This document shows positions 46,645 to 55,538 of a stretch of 64,000 nt of DNA, one piece after another; within the stretch, counting starts at the first letter, position 1, and every line of letters begins with the position of its first letter. This DNA comes from Pseudolysinimonas yzui. GTDB lineage: Bacteria > Actinomycetota > Actinomycetes > Actinomycetales > Microbacteriaceae. Below the pieces are notes generated by a model. The model ran no database searches and was not told where the DNA came from. It saw only the letters and a list, made by a program, of their open reading frames with translations. The translations under genes and the position numbers were made by a program. Where the stretch lies: NCBI RefSeq assembly GCF_014653215.1, contig NZ_BNAI01000002.1, positions 186,001 to 250,000 on the forward strand. The letters are read 5' to 3'.

Positions 46645-48255
46645 CTACTCGGGTGAATCGCGGGTGACAGCGCGCCCCAGTCCGAGGGACTTGGCTTTGC
46701 GGATGGCGTCGGCCCGGGTCGTGACACCGAGTTTGCGGTAAAGCCGCCGGAGGTGGGTCTTCACCGTGTTCGGAGAGATGAACAGCGTGGTCGCGATGCT
46801 CACGACGGTCGAACCCTTCTCGACCTCGGCGAGCACGAGGAGCTCGCGGTGGCTGAGCGGCTCGATGAGTCGGGCGTGACCGTCGGTGGCCTCGGCGATC
46901 CGGGTGAGGATGCGCGTCACCTCGTCGCCGTGGTCGCGGGTGAGGGCGCGCGCGGTGAGGCCGGCGAGCGTCCCGGGTGGGACCAGGCGCAGGGGTGCCC
47001 GTGAACCGCTCGACGCCATCGCGACGAGCGCGCGATCGAACATGACGTCGGAGAGCGCGAGGTCGGCGCGCTCGAACTCGATCGCGGCGCGAAGCATGCG
47101 CACGTCGACCAGGGTGCGCTGCGAGTGGTCCGCGGCGATCTGCTCGCAGCCCTCGAGGGCCTGGGCGGCGCCCCGCAGGTCGCCGTGGCGCAGCCGCAGC
47201 TGGGCGACGACCCGGGCCGGGCACAGGATGTGGTGCTCATAGGCCGGCAGGTCGCGCAGAATCGCCCACGCCTCGTCGCCTTGGTCGAGGTGCATCAGCA
47301 GCGATGCACGCATGAGTTCGCCGACCGAGAGCCCGAGTCCGGGCGGGGTCCAGGTGCGGTAGCCGCGTTGGGCGCGTTGCAGGAAGTCGAGGCCCTCGGG
47401 CAGTCGGCGTCCCGCGAGCCGCAGGTAACCGGCGGCGATGGACGAGAACGGCTCCCAGTCGGTGTGGCTCGCCGCCTCGAGCATCTCGGCCTCGACCGCG
47501 GCGGCGGCGTCGAGATCGTGCCGGTCTATGGCGACCAGCGCCTCGGCCAGGATCGCCGGGGCGCCGAAGCCGGTTTGCAGGAGGCTGGTGCCGGCGGCGA
47601 GCGCTCGGGCTTCGGCGCTGTGGCGGGCCGCGGCGTCGATGCCGGCTTGGACGTACTCGACGAGGGCGAGGCCGCCGAGACCCTCGATGCGCTCCGCGCG
47701 GGTGAGGTGTTCGGCGGCGAGGCCGTTCGCGTACTCGAGTTGGCTCCGGGCGGTGTCCAGGTTGCCGAGGTGGAGATTGAGCATCCCGCTCTCGAGCATG
47801 CAGCGGGCGCCCAACTCGACCCGAACCGACAGGGAGAGGGTGCTGCCGGGAACGTCGAGGTCGCGGGCCCGTTGCACGAATTGCTGCGCGGAATCGAGGC
47901 GCCCGAGCACACGTAGGGCCGCCGCGTGTCCGAGCCACACGGTCACCCGATCCGGGTCGGCCTCGGGGCCGGCGGCGACGAACCCCGCCTCGGCCGCGCG
48001 GAAGTAGCCGATCGCCGAGGATCCGCGCGGCGACCCGGCGGCGCGGTAGCTCGCGCCCATCGCGCTCGCGATCGCGGAGTCGGCGTGCCACGCCGACTCC
48101 GGCAGTTCGGCGATCAGGGCACGAAAGTCGGCGCCGTGCTCCACCGCGAGGGCCCGGGCTCCCGGGCGCACAGCCTCCACAGCGGCGGTGGGGTCGCCCG
48201 CCGCGAGAGCGGCGACGACCCGACGACGCACGTCAGGGAAGGCGGGATGCGGCAC
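46645..48255 (-). CDS. LuxR-family regulator with TPR-like body
   Basis: The 536-residue protein has a long helical-repeat body (for example AIGYFRAAEAGFVAAG, LGNLDTARSQLEYANGLAAE) and a C-terminal LuxR HTH in the last 65 residues (LSHRELLVLAEVEKGSTVVSI, TLFISPNTVKTHLRRLYRKL). It looks like a MalT/LAL-type regulator that has lost the N-terminal ATPase, as no Walker motif is present. The GTG at 48255 has CAGGAG upstream. A longer frame reaching 48495 looks non-coding. It is divergent from the ABC exporter at 48488, a possible target. Confidence 0.85.
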   Translation of the reverse strand: MPHPAFPDVRRRVVAALAAGDPTAAVEAVRPGARALAVEHGADFRALIAELPESAWHADSAIASAMGASYRAAGSPRGSSAIGYFRAAEAGFVAAGPEADPDRVTVWLGHAAALRVLGRLDSAQQFVQRARDLDVPGSTLSLSVRVELGARCMLESGMLNLHLGNLDTARSQLEYANGLAAEHLTRAERIEGLGGLALVEYVQAGIDAAARHSAEARALAAGTSLLQTGFGAPAILAEALVAIDRHDLDAAAAVEAEMLEAASHTDWEPFSSIAAGYLRLAGRRLPEGLDFLQRAQRGYRTWTPPGLGLSVGELMRASLLMHLDQGDEAWAILRDLPAYEHHILCPARVVAQLRLRHGDLRGAAQALEGCEQIAADHSQRTLVDVRMLRAAIEFERADLALSDVMFDRALVAMASSGSRAPLRLVPPGTLAGLTARALTRDHGDEVTRILTRIAEATDGHARLIEPLSHRELLVLAEVEKGSTVVSIATTLFISPNTVKTHLRRLYRKLGVTTRADAIRKAKSLGLGRAVTRDSPE

Positions 48256-48487
48256 TGGTCTCCTGCGGATGCGTCCGACCAGGGATGGTGAGGTCTGGCG
48301 ACGCGGCGGTACGTGATCTGCGACAGCAGCATCGGGTACCCGTCGGGATGACTCCCAGCGCTCGAACCAACGGGGTGGTGCAGTCGCCACGAGGCTACTT
48401 GCGGGAGCGCGAATCTGTCCACCATGCGCGGCTCGGCGGCGACAAGCGCCCCAGTGGGGCGGGGGGACGGTCGCGTAGGCTTCCCCG

Positions 48488-50461
48488 GTGAGCATGGGAA
48501 ACCGGGGGGCGGCACCTCCGGGGGTCCCGCGTGTCGGCGGTTCCCACGTGGGGGGCAGGGATGCGCAGGCGCAGCGTCAACTCAACGCTGAGGCGCCGCG
48601 CATCCCGGACCTGATCCAGCGCATCGGTGACCTGTTCCGGCCCCACCGCCGCACCCTCGTCATCACGATCGTGCTGGTGCTGGCGAGCGCCGCCCTCGGA
48701 GTGCTGCCGCCGCTGCTCACCCAGCAGGCCTTCGACCGGGGGCTCTTCCCGCCTTCAGGGCGCCCCGACGTTCCCGTGCTCGTCGAGTTGGTCGGCCTCA
48801 TGTTGCTCGCCTGGTTCGCCTCGGCCGGTCTCGGGGTCGGGCAGACCTTCCTCACCGCCCGCATCGGCAACAGCGTCATGGGCGCGCTGCGGGTGCGGCT
48901 GTTCTCGCATCTCCAGGCGATGGAGCTCGGCTTCTTCACCCGAACCAAGACGGGCATCATCCAGTCGCGCCTGCAGAACGACGTCGGCGGCGTCGCGGGG
49001 GTGCTGAGCAACACCATCCAGAGCGTCGTCGGCAACACCGTCACGGTGATCGCCGCGGTCGTGGCGATGCTGCTGCTCTCGTGGCAGATGACGATCGTCG
49101 CCGTCGTGCTGATGCCGATCCTGGTGTTCGTGCAGCGACGCGTCGGGCAGGCCCGCGCGCGCATCGCGACGAAGACCCAGGAGTCGCTCTCGGACATGAC
49201 GGCGATCACCCAGGAGACGCTGAGCGTCTCGGGGGTGTTGCTGGCGAAGGCGTTCAACCAGCAAGAGGCCGAGGTCACCCGGTACCGCGACGAGAACGGT
49301 CGGCAGATCAAGCTGCAGATCCAATTGGCGATGACCGGCCAGTGGTTCTTCGCGATCGTGAACGTCGTGCTCTCGGTGATCCCCGCCGTCATCTACCTGG
49401 TCGCGGCGTGGCTGATCGTCCAGGATGTGCCGGTCACCGCCGGCACGATCGTCGCGTTCACGACGGTGCAGGCGCGTCTCATGTGGCCGCTCATGGGGCT
49501 GCTGCGGGTGGCCCTCGATCTGCAGACGTCGCAGGCGTTGTTCGCCCGCATCTTCGAGTATCTCGATCTGGTGCCGGCGATTCGGGATGCCGACGACGCC
49601 GAGCCCGTCGATGCGGGGCGGCTCGGGGCGGTCGCGTTCGAGAACGTCGTGTTCCGCTATCCCGATCAGACGGGTGATGCCCCCGCGACGCTGAAGGGCA
49701 TCTCGTTCGAGCTGGAGCCGGGCACCTACGCCGCATTCGTCGGGCCGTCGGGTGCAGGCAAGACGACGGTGTCGTACCTGGTGCCGCGGCTGCACGAAGT
49801 CACCGACGGTCGCGTGCTGTTCGCGGGCGAGGACGTGCGCCGGCTCCGCCACGCGTCGCTCATCGATGCGATCGGCATCGTCAGCCAGGAGACCTACCTC
49901 TTCCACGCGACGATCGCCGAGAACCTGCGGTACGCCAAACCGGATGCCACCGACGGCGAACTCGAGGCGGCGGCGCGCGCCGCGAACATCCATGACACCA
50001 TCGCCTCGTTCCCCGAGGGGTACGCCACCGTCGTCGGCGAACGCGGCTACCGCCTCTCGGGGGGCGAGAAGCAGCGCGTCGCGATCGCGCGGGTGCTGCT
50101 CAAGGATCCGGCGGTGCTCATCCTCGACGAGGCGACCAGTTCACTCGACACCGTCTCGGAGCGCATCGTGCAGCGCGCCCTCGACGATGCCTCGCGAGGT
50201 CGCACGACCCTGGCGATCGCCCATCGGCTCTCGACGGTGGTCGCCGCCGACGTGATCTTCGTCGTCGAGGCGGGCCGCATCGTCGAGCGCGGCACGCACG
50301 CCGAGTTGCTCGCCGCCGGAGGCGTCTACGCGCGACTCTTCGCGGAACAGCTAGCCGACGCGATGGAGACCGGCGTCACTCCGGAGGAAGGGCCGCGAGC
50401 AGCTGCGTCATCGCGTCGATCTCGGCCTGCTGGGCCCGCCGGATCCCCTCCGCGAGAGTGA
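48488..50461 (+). CDS. ABC transporter, fused permease/ATPase (exporter type)
   Basis: The 657-residue half-transporter has six membrane segments (about 58-325). The nucleotide-binding domain has Walker A GPSGAGKTT near residue 418, signature LSGGEKQR near 522 and Walker B AVLILDEATSSLD near 540, with a switch His in AIAHRLST. It works as a homodimer or with a partner to export lipids, peptides or drugs. The GTG has TAGGCT six bases upstream, indicating a leaderless transcript. The last about 28 residues are antisense to the convergent DUF305 gene. Confidence 0.9.
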   Translation: MSMGNRGAAPPGVPRVGGSHVGGRDAQAQRQLNAEAPRIPDLIQRIGDLFRPHRRTLVITIVLVLASAALGVLPPLLTQQAFDRGLFPPSGRPDVPVLVELVGLMLLAWFASAGLGVGQTFLTARIGNSVMGALRVRLFSHLQAMELGFFTRTKTGIIQSRLQNDVGGVAGVLSNTIQSVVGNTVTVIAAVVAMLLLSWQMTIVAVVLMPILVFVQRRVGQARARIATKTQESLSDMTAITQETLSVSGVLLAKAFNQQEAEVTRYRDENGRQIKLQIQLAMTGQWFFAIVNVVLSVIPAVIYLVAAWLIVQDVPVTAGTIVAFTTVQARLMWPLMGLLRVALDLQTSQALFARIFEYLDLVPAIRDADDAEPVDAGRLGAVAFENVVFRYPDQTGDAPATLKGISFELEPGTYAAFVGPSGAGKTTVSYLVPRLHEVTDGRVLFAGEDVRRLRHASLIDAIGIVSQETYLFHATIAENLRYAKPDATDGELEAAARAANIHDTIASFPEGYATVVGERGYRLSGGEKQRVAIARVLLKDPAVLILDEATSSLDTVSERIVQRALDDASRGRTTLAIAHRLSTVVAADVIFVVEAGRIVERGTHAELLAAGGVYARLFAEQLADAMETGVTPEEGPRAAASSRRSRPAGPAGSPPRE

Positions 50462-51008
50462 CCACCTGCGGCACGTCGGTGCGCGCGAGAACGGCGTCCG
50501 CCATCTCGACCCCCCCTTCGTGGTGGGCGATCATGAGCTTCAGGAACAACCGCACGGCGGCGTCGCCGGTCGCGGCTTCCAGTTCGGCGACCTCGGCGTC
50601 GGTCGCGAGTCCCGGCATCCCCCCGGGGGCGTCGGGGTCCATCTGGTGACCGCTGTCCGAGCCGTCGAGGGCGGGCAACTCGGTCCAGGCCATCGCCCGC
50701 TGTGCTGAGCGCTGCGGCAGGTCCCAGGCGTCGAGCAGTCCGTACATCGCCCCCGACTGGCCCGCCTGCGTGACGGCCATGTCGTAGGCGATCGTGCGCA
50801 CCGTCTCGTCGTCGGTGCGGTCGCGCACGAGCAGCGCCATCTCGACCGCCTGGGCGTGGTGCACCTGCATGTCGCGCAGGAAGCCGGCGGCGGCGCTGTC
50901 GGTCGTCGGGGTCGGCGCGGTGCCGGCCGCCACCCGACCCAGCGCGAACGCGCCCGCGATCAGGAGCACCGCCGCCAGGATGACGGCGACGACGCGTCCG
51001 CGGGTCAT
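50376..51008 (-). CDS. DUF305 exported protein
   Basis: The 210-residue protein has an N-terminal membrane anchor (VVAVILAAVLLIAGAFALG) and two DUF305 halves, each with paired His: GFLRDMQVHHAQAVEMALLV and LFLKLMIAHHEGGVEMADAV. The fold is ferritin-like and the His/Met-rich helices suggest metal (copper) binding, though the function is not settled. It follows the DUF3105 gene with a stop/start proximity of four bases, a pairing common in actinobacteria. It overlaps the ABC gene tail by 86 bases. Confidence 0.87.
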   Translation of the reverse strand: MTRGRVVAVILAAVLLIAGAFALGRVAAGTAPTPTTDSAAAGFLRDMQVHHAQAVEMALLVRDRTDDETVRTIAYDMAVTQAGQSGAMYGLLDAWDLPQRSAQRAMAWTELPALDGSDSGHQMDPDAPGGMPGLATDAEVAELEAATGDAAVRLFLKLMIAHHEGGVEMADAVLARTDVPQVVTLAEGIRRAQQAEIDAMTQLLAALPPE

Positions 51009-51012
51009 CACG

Positions 51013-51687
51013 TCACGAGACCCGGCCGGGGCCGTCGACCCCTCCGGTGCAGGACGCGTTGGGCTCGGGAGAGCTCGGAGAGCGCCAGAACTCGTTGAGG
51101 AAGTCCTCGACCGCCGGGTCGTCGACCTCGGTGAAGAGCCGCTGGGCGCCCCAGGCCGAGATCGCCTTCGCGTCGCCGAGCCCCTCATAGGGCGAGATGA
51201 CGGTGTACGTGTCGGGGGCGAGTGCGATCAGCGCCGCGATCTCGTCGTCGGTCGTCGTCGCGGGGTCGTACGCGATCCACACCGCACCGTGCTCGAGGGT
51301 GTGCACGACGTTCTCGTTCTGCTGTTCCTCGTCGTAGACGCCGCAGTTGAGCCAGGCCGGGTTGTGCGGGCCGCCGACGGGCGGTGACTGGTCGTAGCTC
51401 ACCCGGGTGTCGGTGTGGGTCGCGTCGAGGTCGGGGTAGAGCTGCAGCCGATCCTCGTAGTCGCCGCTGATGACCTCTCGCTGCGAGGGGATGGAGTTCA
51501 GCACGAGCACGGTGGCGACCGTGCCGACCACCAGCACGAGGGCGACGACGGCCGCGATGATCCCGAGCAGGCGGTTGCGCTTCGCCGCCGCCTCCTTCTT
51601 CTTGAAGGCCTCCAACTGGGCGGCGCGCTTCTGGGCGCGCTGCTCCTTGATGGTGGGTTGATCGGGACGATCGGGGGGCGTGGCCAT
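51013..51687 (-). CDS. DUF3105 membrane-anchored protein
   Basis: The 224-residue protein has a charged cytoplasmic N-terminus (KRAAQLEAFKKKEAAAKRNR), one membrane span (LLGIIAAVVALVLVVGTVATVLVL) and an extracellular DUF3105 domain with the conserved YDQSPPVGGPHNPAWLNCGVYD and VVHTLEHGAVWIAYDP, rich in His and Cys. The ATG at 51687 has GGAG upstream. It is paired with DUF305. The pair may handle copper or redox chemistry outside the membrane, which is an inference from residue content. Confidence 0.87.
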   Translation of the reverse strand: MATPPDRPDQPTIKEQRAQKRAAQLEAFKKKEAAAKRNRLLGIIAAVVALVLVVGTVATVLVLNSIPSQREVISGDYEDRLQLYPDLDATHTDTRVSYDQSPPVGGPHNPAWLNCGVYDEEQQNENVVHTLEHGAVWIAYDPATTTDDEIAALIALAPDTYTVISPYEGLGDAKAISAWGAQRLFTEVDDPAVEDFLNEFWRSPSSPEPNASCTGGVDGPGRVS

Positions 51688-51765
51688 GCGCGCTCCTGGA
51701 AGAAAGTGGACGTGTCCCCTCATCATCCCCGATCCGGCAGAGGATGCGCTGAACGCGCCAGCCGC

Positions 51766-51771
51766 TAAAGT
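51766..51771 (+). promoter_or_regulatory. -10 element of the cyclase/channel unit
   Basis: TAAAGT, the same hexamer as before tRNA-Thr, lies 50 bases before the cyclase start. A strong AGGAGG follows at 51810-51815. No convincing -35 is visible. Confidence 0.4.
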
Positions 51772-51820
51772 GGGGAAACTCTCGTGAAGAGCGCTTACTC
51801 ATGCCCCCAGGAGGCCTGCG

Positions 51821-54019
51821 GTGACGGTCGATGATGCGCACGGCGACCATGTCGCCACGCGGGTGCGCCGTCGTCATTCGCTGAGCATCAAGTCGCTGCT
51901 GCTGCTCATGCTGTTGCTGGTCAGCGTCGGGTCGAATGTCGTGGTCGGCGTGATCGGCTACATCAACGGCACCGAGTCCCTCACCGAGGCCGCCGAAGAT
52001 CGTCTCACCGAGGTGCGCGACTCCCGGGCCCGCGAGATCCTCAACCTCTTCGACTCGATCGAGGCCTCGCTGCTGCTGGCCAGCCGCGACAGCGCCGTCG
52101 TGGATGCCGAGCTCGCGTTCTCGGCCGGCGTCGCCGAGCTCGACAGCGCGGCGATCGCCGATGACGCCGTCGCCGCAGCCGGGGGCGAGCCCGCCCCGGT
52201 GCTGACCCCGGAGCAGGAGGCCGAGCTGGTCGCCTACTTCACCGACGACTTCGGGCCGCGGCTCAACGAGGCCAGTGGCGAAGAGAACGACGCCTCGAGC
52301 TTCATCCCCGACTCGGCGTCGGCCCGCTACCTGCTGTACCACTACACGGTCAAGGGCGGCGAGGATGCCTCCGCCGTCGACGACGCCGGCGACGGCAGCG
52401 CGTGGTCGGCGGCGCACGCCGAGCACCACGACTACCTGCGCCGGCTCGCCAACCTGTCGGACTACCCCGGCCTCGTGCTCATCTCAACCTCGGGTCAGGT
52501 CGTCTACACGGTCAACAAGGATGTCGACCTCGGCGCCGACCTCGTCGACGGGCCCTACAGCTACACCAACCTCGCCCTGGCGTTCCAGCAAGCGATGTCG
52601 GGCAACCGCCTCGATGCGGTGACCTTCGCCGACTTCGAGAAGTACGCGCCCGCGCTCGATGCTCCGACCGGATGGGCGGTTGCGCCGATTGCGAGCAACG
52701 ACGCGATCGTCGGGGCGATCGGTGTGCGGCTGCCGTCCGAACGCATCGACGCGATCATGACGGGCGGAGGCGACTGGGAGAACAGCGGTCTCGGCGAAAC
52801 CGGGGAGGCCTACCTCGTCGGTCGGGACGGAACGATGCGATCGCTGTCGCGGGATCTGGCTGAGGACCCGGGAGGCTATCTCACCGCCGCGACCAGCGCC
52901 GGCCTGCAGCTCGAGGATGCCGAGCGCGCCGTCGAGACCGGGCAGACGATGCTCATCCAGCGGGTCGACACCAAGGCCGCTGAGCTCGCGCTTGACGGCC
53001 GGTCGGGGGTCGAGACCTCAGCAAACTACCTCGGGGATCGGTCGATCGCGGCATACGCCCCCGTCAAGCCCGCGGGATTCCAGTGGGCGATCATCGCCGA
53101 GATCGACGCCGACGAAGCGCTCGCGCCGGTCTCCGACTTCACGAGTCGACTCGCCATCTCGTCCGCCATCCTCGTCGCCATCGTGTCGCTCGTGTCGGTG
53201 TTCATCGCGGGCTTCGCGGTGCGTCCGCTCTACCGGCTGCGGGATGCCGCCCGCCGCATCGCCGCGGGCGAGAGCGGCGTGCAGGTGGAGGCGGGCGAGA
53301 GCGACGAACTCGCCGACGTCGCCGCGGCGTTCAATGAGATGAGCCGCAGCCTCGAACTCAAGAACGCCCTGCTCGAGGAGCAACGCGTCGAGAACGAGCG
53401 TCTGCTGCGCACCCTCATGCCCGAGAGCATCGCGAAGCGGTATCGCGAGGGCGCCCGCACGATCGTGCAGGATCACCAGGAGGTGACCGTGCTGTTCGCC
53501 GACGTCGTCGGCTTCGAGGAGTACGGCCGGGGTCTCGACTCCGAGAAGGCCCTCGACCTGCTCAACGAGATCTTCCGCGCGTTCGACGACGCCGCCGAAC
53601 AGCACGGCGTGGAGCGGGTGCGCAGCACGCGCGCCGGGTATCTCGCCAGCTGCGGACTCACCATCCCCCGCGTCGACAACGCCCGTCGCGCCGTCTCGTT
53701 CTCGCTCGACATCGCGCGCATCGTCGAGCGTTTCGGCGCCCAGCAGGGCGCCGACATCCACGTGCGCGTCGGGATCGACACCGGCACCGTCACGAGCGGA
53801 CTCGTCGGGCGCTCGTCGATGGTCTACGACCTGTGGGGCGACGCCGTGAGTCTGGCCTTCCGGCTGCAAGGCGGAGCGACCGAGTCGGGCGTGTTCCTCA
53901 CCCAACGGGTCGTCGACAAGATCCCGGATGCCCTTCCCTACGGCGACGCGGGTGTCGTCGAGACCGCTTCGGGCTGGCAGCGGGTCTGGCGCATCGACCC
54001 GGCCGCCGCCGAGCTCTAA
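51821..54019 (+). CDS. receptor protein with degenerate class III adenylate/guanylate cyclase domain
   Basis: The 732-residue protein has a membrane span (about 25-47), a large extracellular Cache-like sensor (48-440), a second span (444-466), a HAMP domain (467-520) and a cyclase homology domain (about 545-700). The first metal Asp561 (LFADVVGF) and purine-contact Asp670 (YDLWGD) are kept. The Lys position is Arg601, the second metal Asp is Ala605 (STRAGY instead of TIGDxY), and the transition-state Asn is Ser677, while Arg681 remains. Cyclase activity is therefore doubtful. It is followed 20 bases on by a channel with a cyclic-nucleotide domain. Confidence 0.85.
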   Translation: MTVDDAHGDHVATRVRRRHSLSIKSLLLLMLLLVSVGSNVVVGVIGYINGTESLTEAAEDRLTEVRDSRAREILNLFDSIEASLLLASRDSAVVDAELAFSAGVAELDSAAIADDAVAAAGGEPAPVLTPEQEAELVAYFTDDFGPRLNEASGEENDASSFIPDSASARYLLYHYTVKGGEDASAVDDAGDGSAWSAAHAEHHDYLRRLANLSDYPGLVLISTSGQVVYTVNKDVDLGADLVDGPYSYTNLALAFQQAMSGNRLDAVTFADFEKYAPALDAPTGWAVAPIASNDAIVGAIGVRLPSERIDAIMTGGGDWENSGLGETGEAYLVGRDGTMRSLSRDLAEDPGGYLTAATSAGLQLEDAERAVETGQTMLIQRVDTKAAELALDGRSGVETSANYLGDRSIAAYAPVKPAGFQWAIIAEIDADEALAPVSDFTSRLAISSAILVAIVSLVSVFIAGFAVRPLYRLRDAARRIAAGESGVQVEAGESDELADVAAAFNEMSRSLELKNALLEEQRVENERLLRTLMPESIAKRYREGARTIVQDHQEVTVLFADVVGFEEYGRGLDSEKALDLLNEIFRAFDDAAEQHGVERVRSTRAGYLASCGLTIPRVDNARRAVSFSLDIARIVERFGAQQGADIHVRVGIDTGTVTSGLVGRSSMVYDLWGDAVSLAFRLQGGATESGVFLTQRVVDKIPDALPYGDAGVVETASGWQRVWRIDPAAAEL

Positions 54020-54039
54020 GCGACGACCGAGATGAACCG

Positions 54040-55491
54040 ATGATCGAGATCCTCGCCGACATCGCCGCCGAACCCTGGTTCTGGCCGGCCGTCTCGGTGA
54101 TCGTCGGGCTGCCGATCGTTCTGCTCGTGCTCGGCGAAGTGCACACCGCGATGGTGCGACGTGACTCACCGGGCACGCGCATCGTGCTGCTCATCCGCAA
54201 CGTGCTCGCACCGCTCGGGGCGATCATCATCCTGTTCACGCAGATCCCGCAGGAGGCGGGGAACGCAGAGTTCACCTGGCCGAAGGTGGCGGCCACCGCG
54301 TTCGGCTTCGTGCTCATCCTGGTGCTGCTCAACGGGCTCAACCTGGCGATCTTCGTCACCGCGAAGCAGGGCACCTGGCGCAACCGCCTCCCGTCGATCT
54401 TCGTCGACATCGCGCGCGTGCTGCTCATCGCCATCTGCCTCGCCGTGCTGTTCGGCTGGATCTGGAACGCCGACATCGGCGGGTTTTTCACGGCACTCGG
54501 CATCGGGTCGATCGTCATCGGCCTCGCGCTGCAGAACGCCGTCGGCTCGGTGCTCTCGGGGCTCTTCCTGCTGTTCGAGCAGCCGTTCGAAATCGGCGAC
54601 TACATCGTCACCCCCGACGGTCGCGGTCGTGTCATCGCGGTGAACTGGCGGGCGACGCACCTCGACACCAGCAACGGCATTCTCGTCATCCCGAACTCGA
54701 CCCTGTCGGGTGCGTCGTTCACGAACCTCTCGCAGGCGACGTCCCCGTTCGAGGCCTCCGACATCGTGCGCTTCGCGACCGACGATCCGCCGCAGCTGGT
54801 GATCGACGTCCTCGTCGAGGTCGCGTCGGGACTGCCCGAACGCCATCCCGACGAGACGCCGTACGCCATCCCGCTCGGCAAGTCGAAGTACGAGATCAAC
54901 TTCGCTCTCACCTCACCGGCCCGCCGGTACATGTCGCTCGGCCTGTTCCGCAAGCGGCTCTGGTACGCCGCACGTCGGGCCGGCTTGCACCTCGACCGCG
55001 ACCTCACCGACAACTTCGCGACCCCGCAGCGCACCCGCGAGCACCTGACGCGGCTCGCTCCGCGGTTCTACCTCAGCGTTCCCGAGGCCCTGGCGCTCGT
55101 CGAACGGGGGGCGTGCCTCCAGCAGTACGGCGAGGGCGAGATCGTGCAACGCGCGGACACCGTTCCCGACGGCGTGCGGATCATCATCAGTGGCAACGTC
55201 GAGCTCTCGGTGCCCGCCTCTCGCGGCGCGATGCTCCCGGTCGGCAAGCTGGGGCGCGACGACGTGCTCGGGGTCACCGCGCTCACCCGGCAGGTCGCCG
55301 GCGCCGAGGTCGTCGCCCTCGTCGACCTCGCCGTGCTGTTCGTGCCGCTGGCGGTCATCGACGAACTGGTGCGCTCGCATCCCGACCTCGCCCGCGACAT
55401 GGGCCAGGCGATCGACGCCCGGCACCAGCTCGTCGCCCAGGCCCTGCGCGATGCGGGCGAGCCTCCGCCGGTCTCCCTCCCGGTCGGCTGA
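54040..55491 (+). CDS. MscS-family channel with C-terminal cyclic-nucleotide-binding-like domain
   Basis: The 483-residue protein has about five membrane segments. The pore helix and beta domain typical of MscS lie at 145-235 (GGFFTALGIGSIVIGLALQ, then FEIGDYIVTPDGRGRVIAVNWR and ILVIPNSTL). A CNB-like domain occupies 350-465. In the phosphate-binding cassette the usual GE and R are replaced (GVTAL at 411-415, Gly421 at the Arg position), so binding of cAMP or cGMP is uncertain. The fusion matches the bCNG class of MscS relatives. It is co-directional with the cyclase-like receptor 20 bases upstream. Confidence 0.85.
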   Translation: MIEILADIAAEPWFWPAVSVIVGLPIVLLVLGEVHTAMVRRDSPGTRIVLLIRNVLAPLGAIIILFTQIPQEAGNAEFTWPKVAATAFGFVLILVLLNGLNLAIFVTAKQGTWRNRLPSIFVDIARVLLIAICLAVLFGWIWNADIGGFFTALGIGSIVIGLALQNAVGSVLSGLFLLFEQPFEIGDYIVTPDGRGRVIAVNWRATHLDTSNGILVIPNSTLSGASFTNLSQATSPFEASDIVRFATDDPPQLVIDVLVEVASGLPERHPDETPYAIPLGKSKYEINFALTSPARRYMSLGLFRKRLWYAARRAGLHLDRDLTDNFATPQRTREHLTRLAPRFYLSVPEALALVERGACLQQYGEGEIVQRADTVPDGVRIIISGNVELSVPASRGAMLPVGKLGRDDVLGVTALTRQVAGAEVVALVDLAVLFVPLAVIDELVRSHPDLARDMGQAIDARHQLVAQALRDAGEPPPVSLPVG

Positions 55492-55538
55492 CGCGGCGCC
55501 CTCGGTAACACGAGAACCCGCGCCCGTAGGATCGAGGG

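Noticed and set aside
54032-54043. Three-codon frame ATG-AAC-CGA-TGA just before the channel gene
   Set aside because: It overlaps the channel ATG and could couple translation, but such tiny frames are expected by chance and nothing else supports it.
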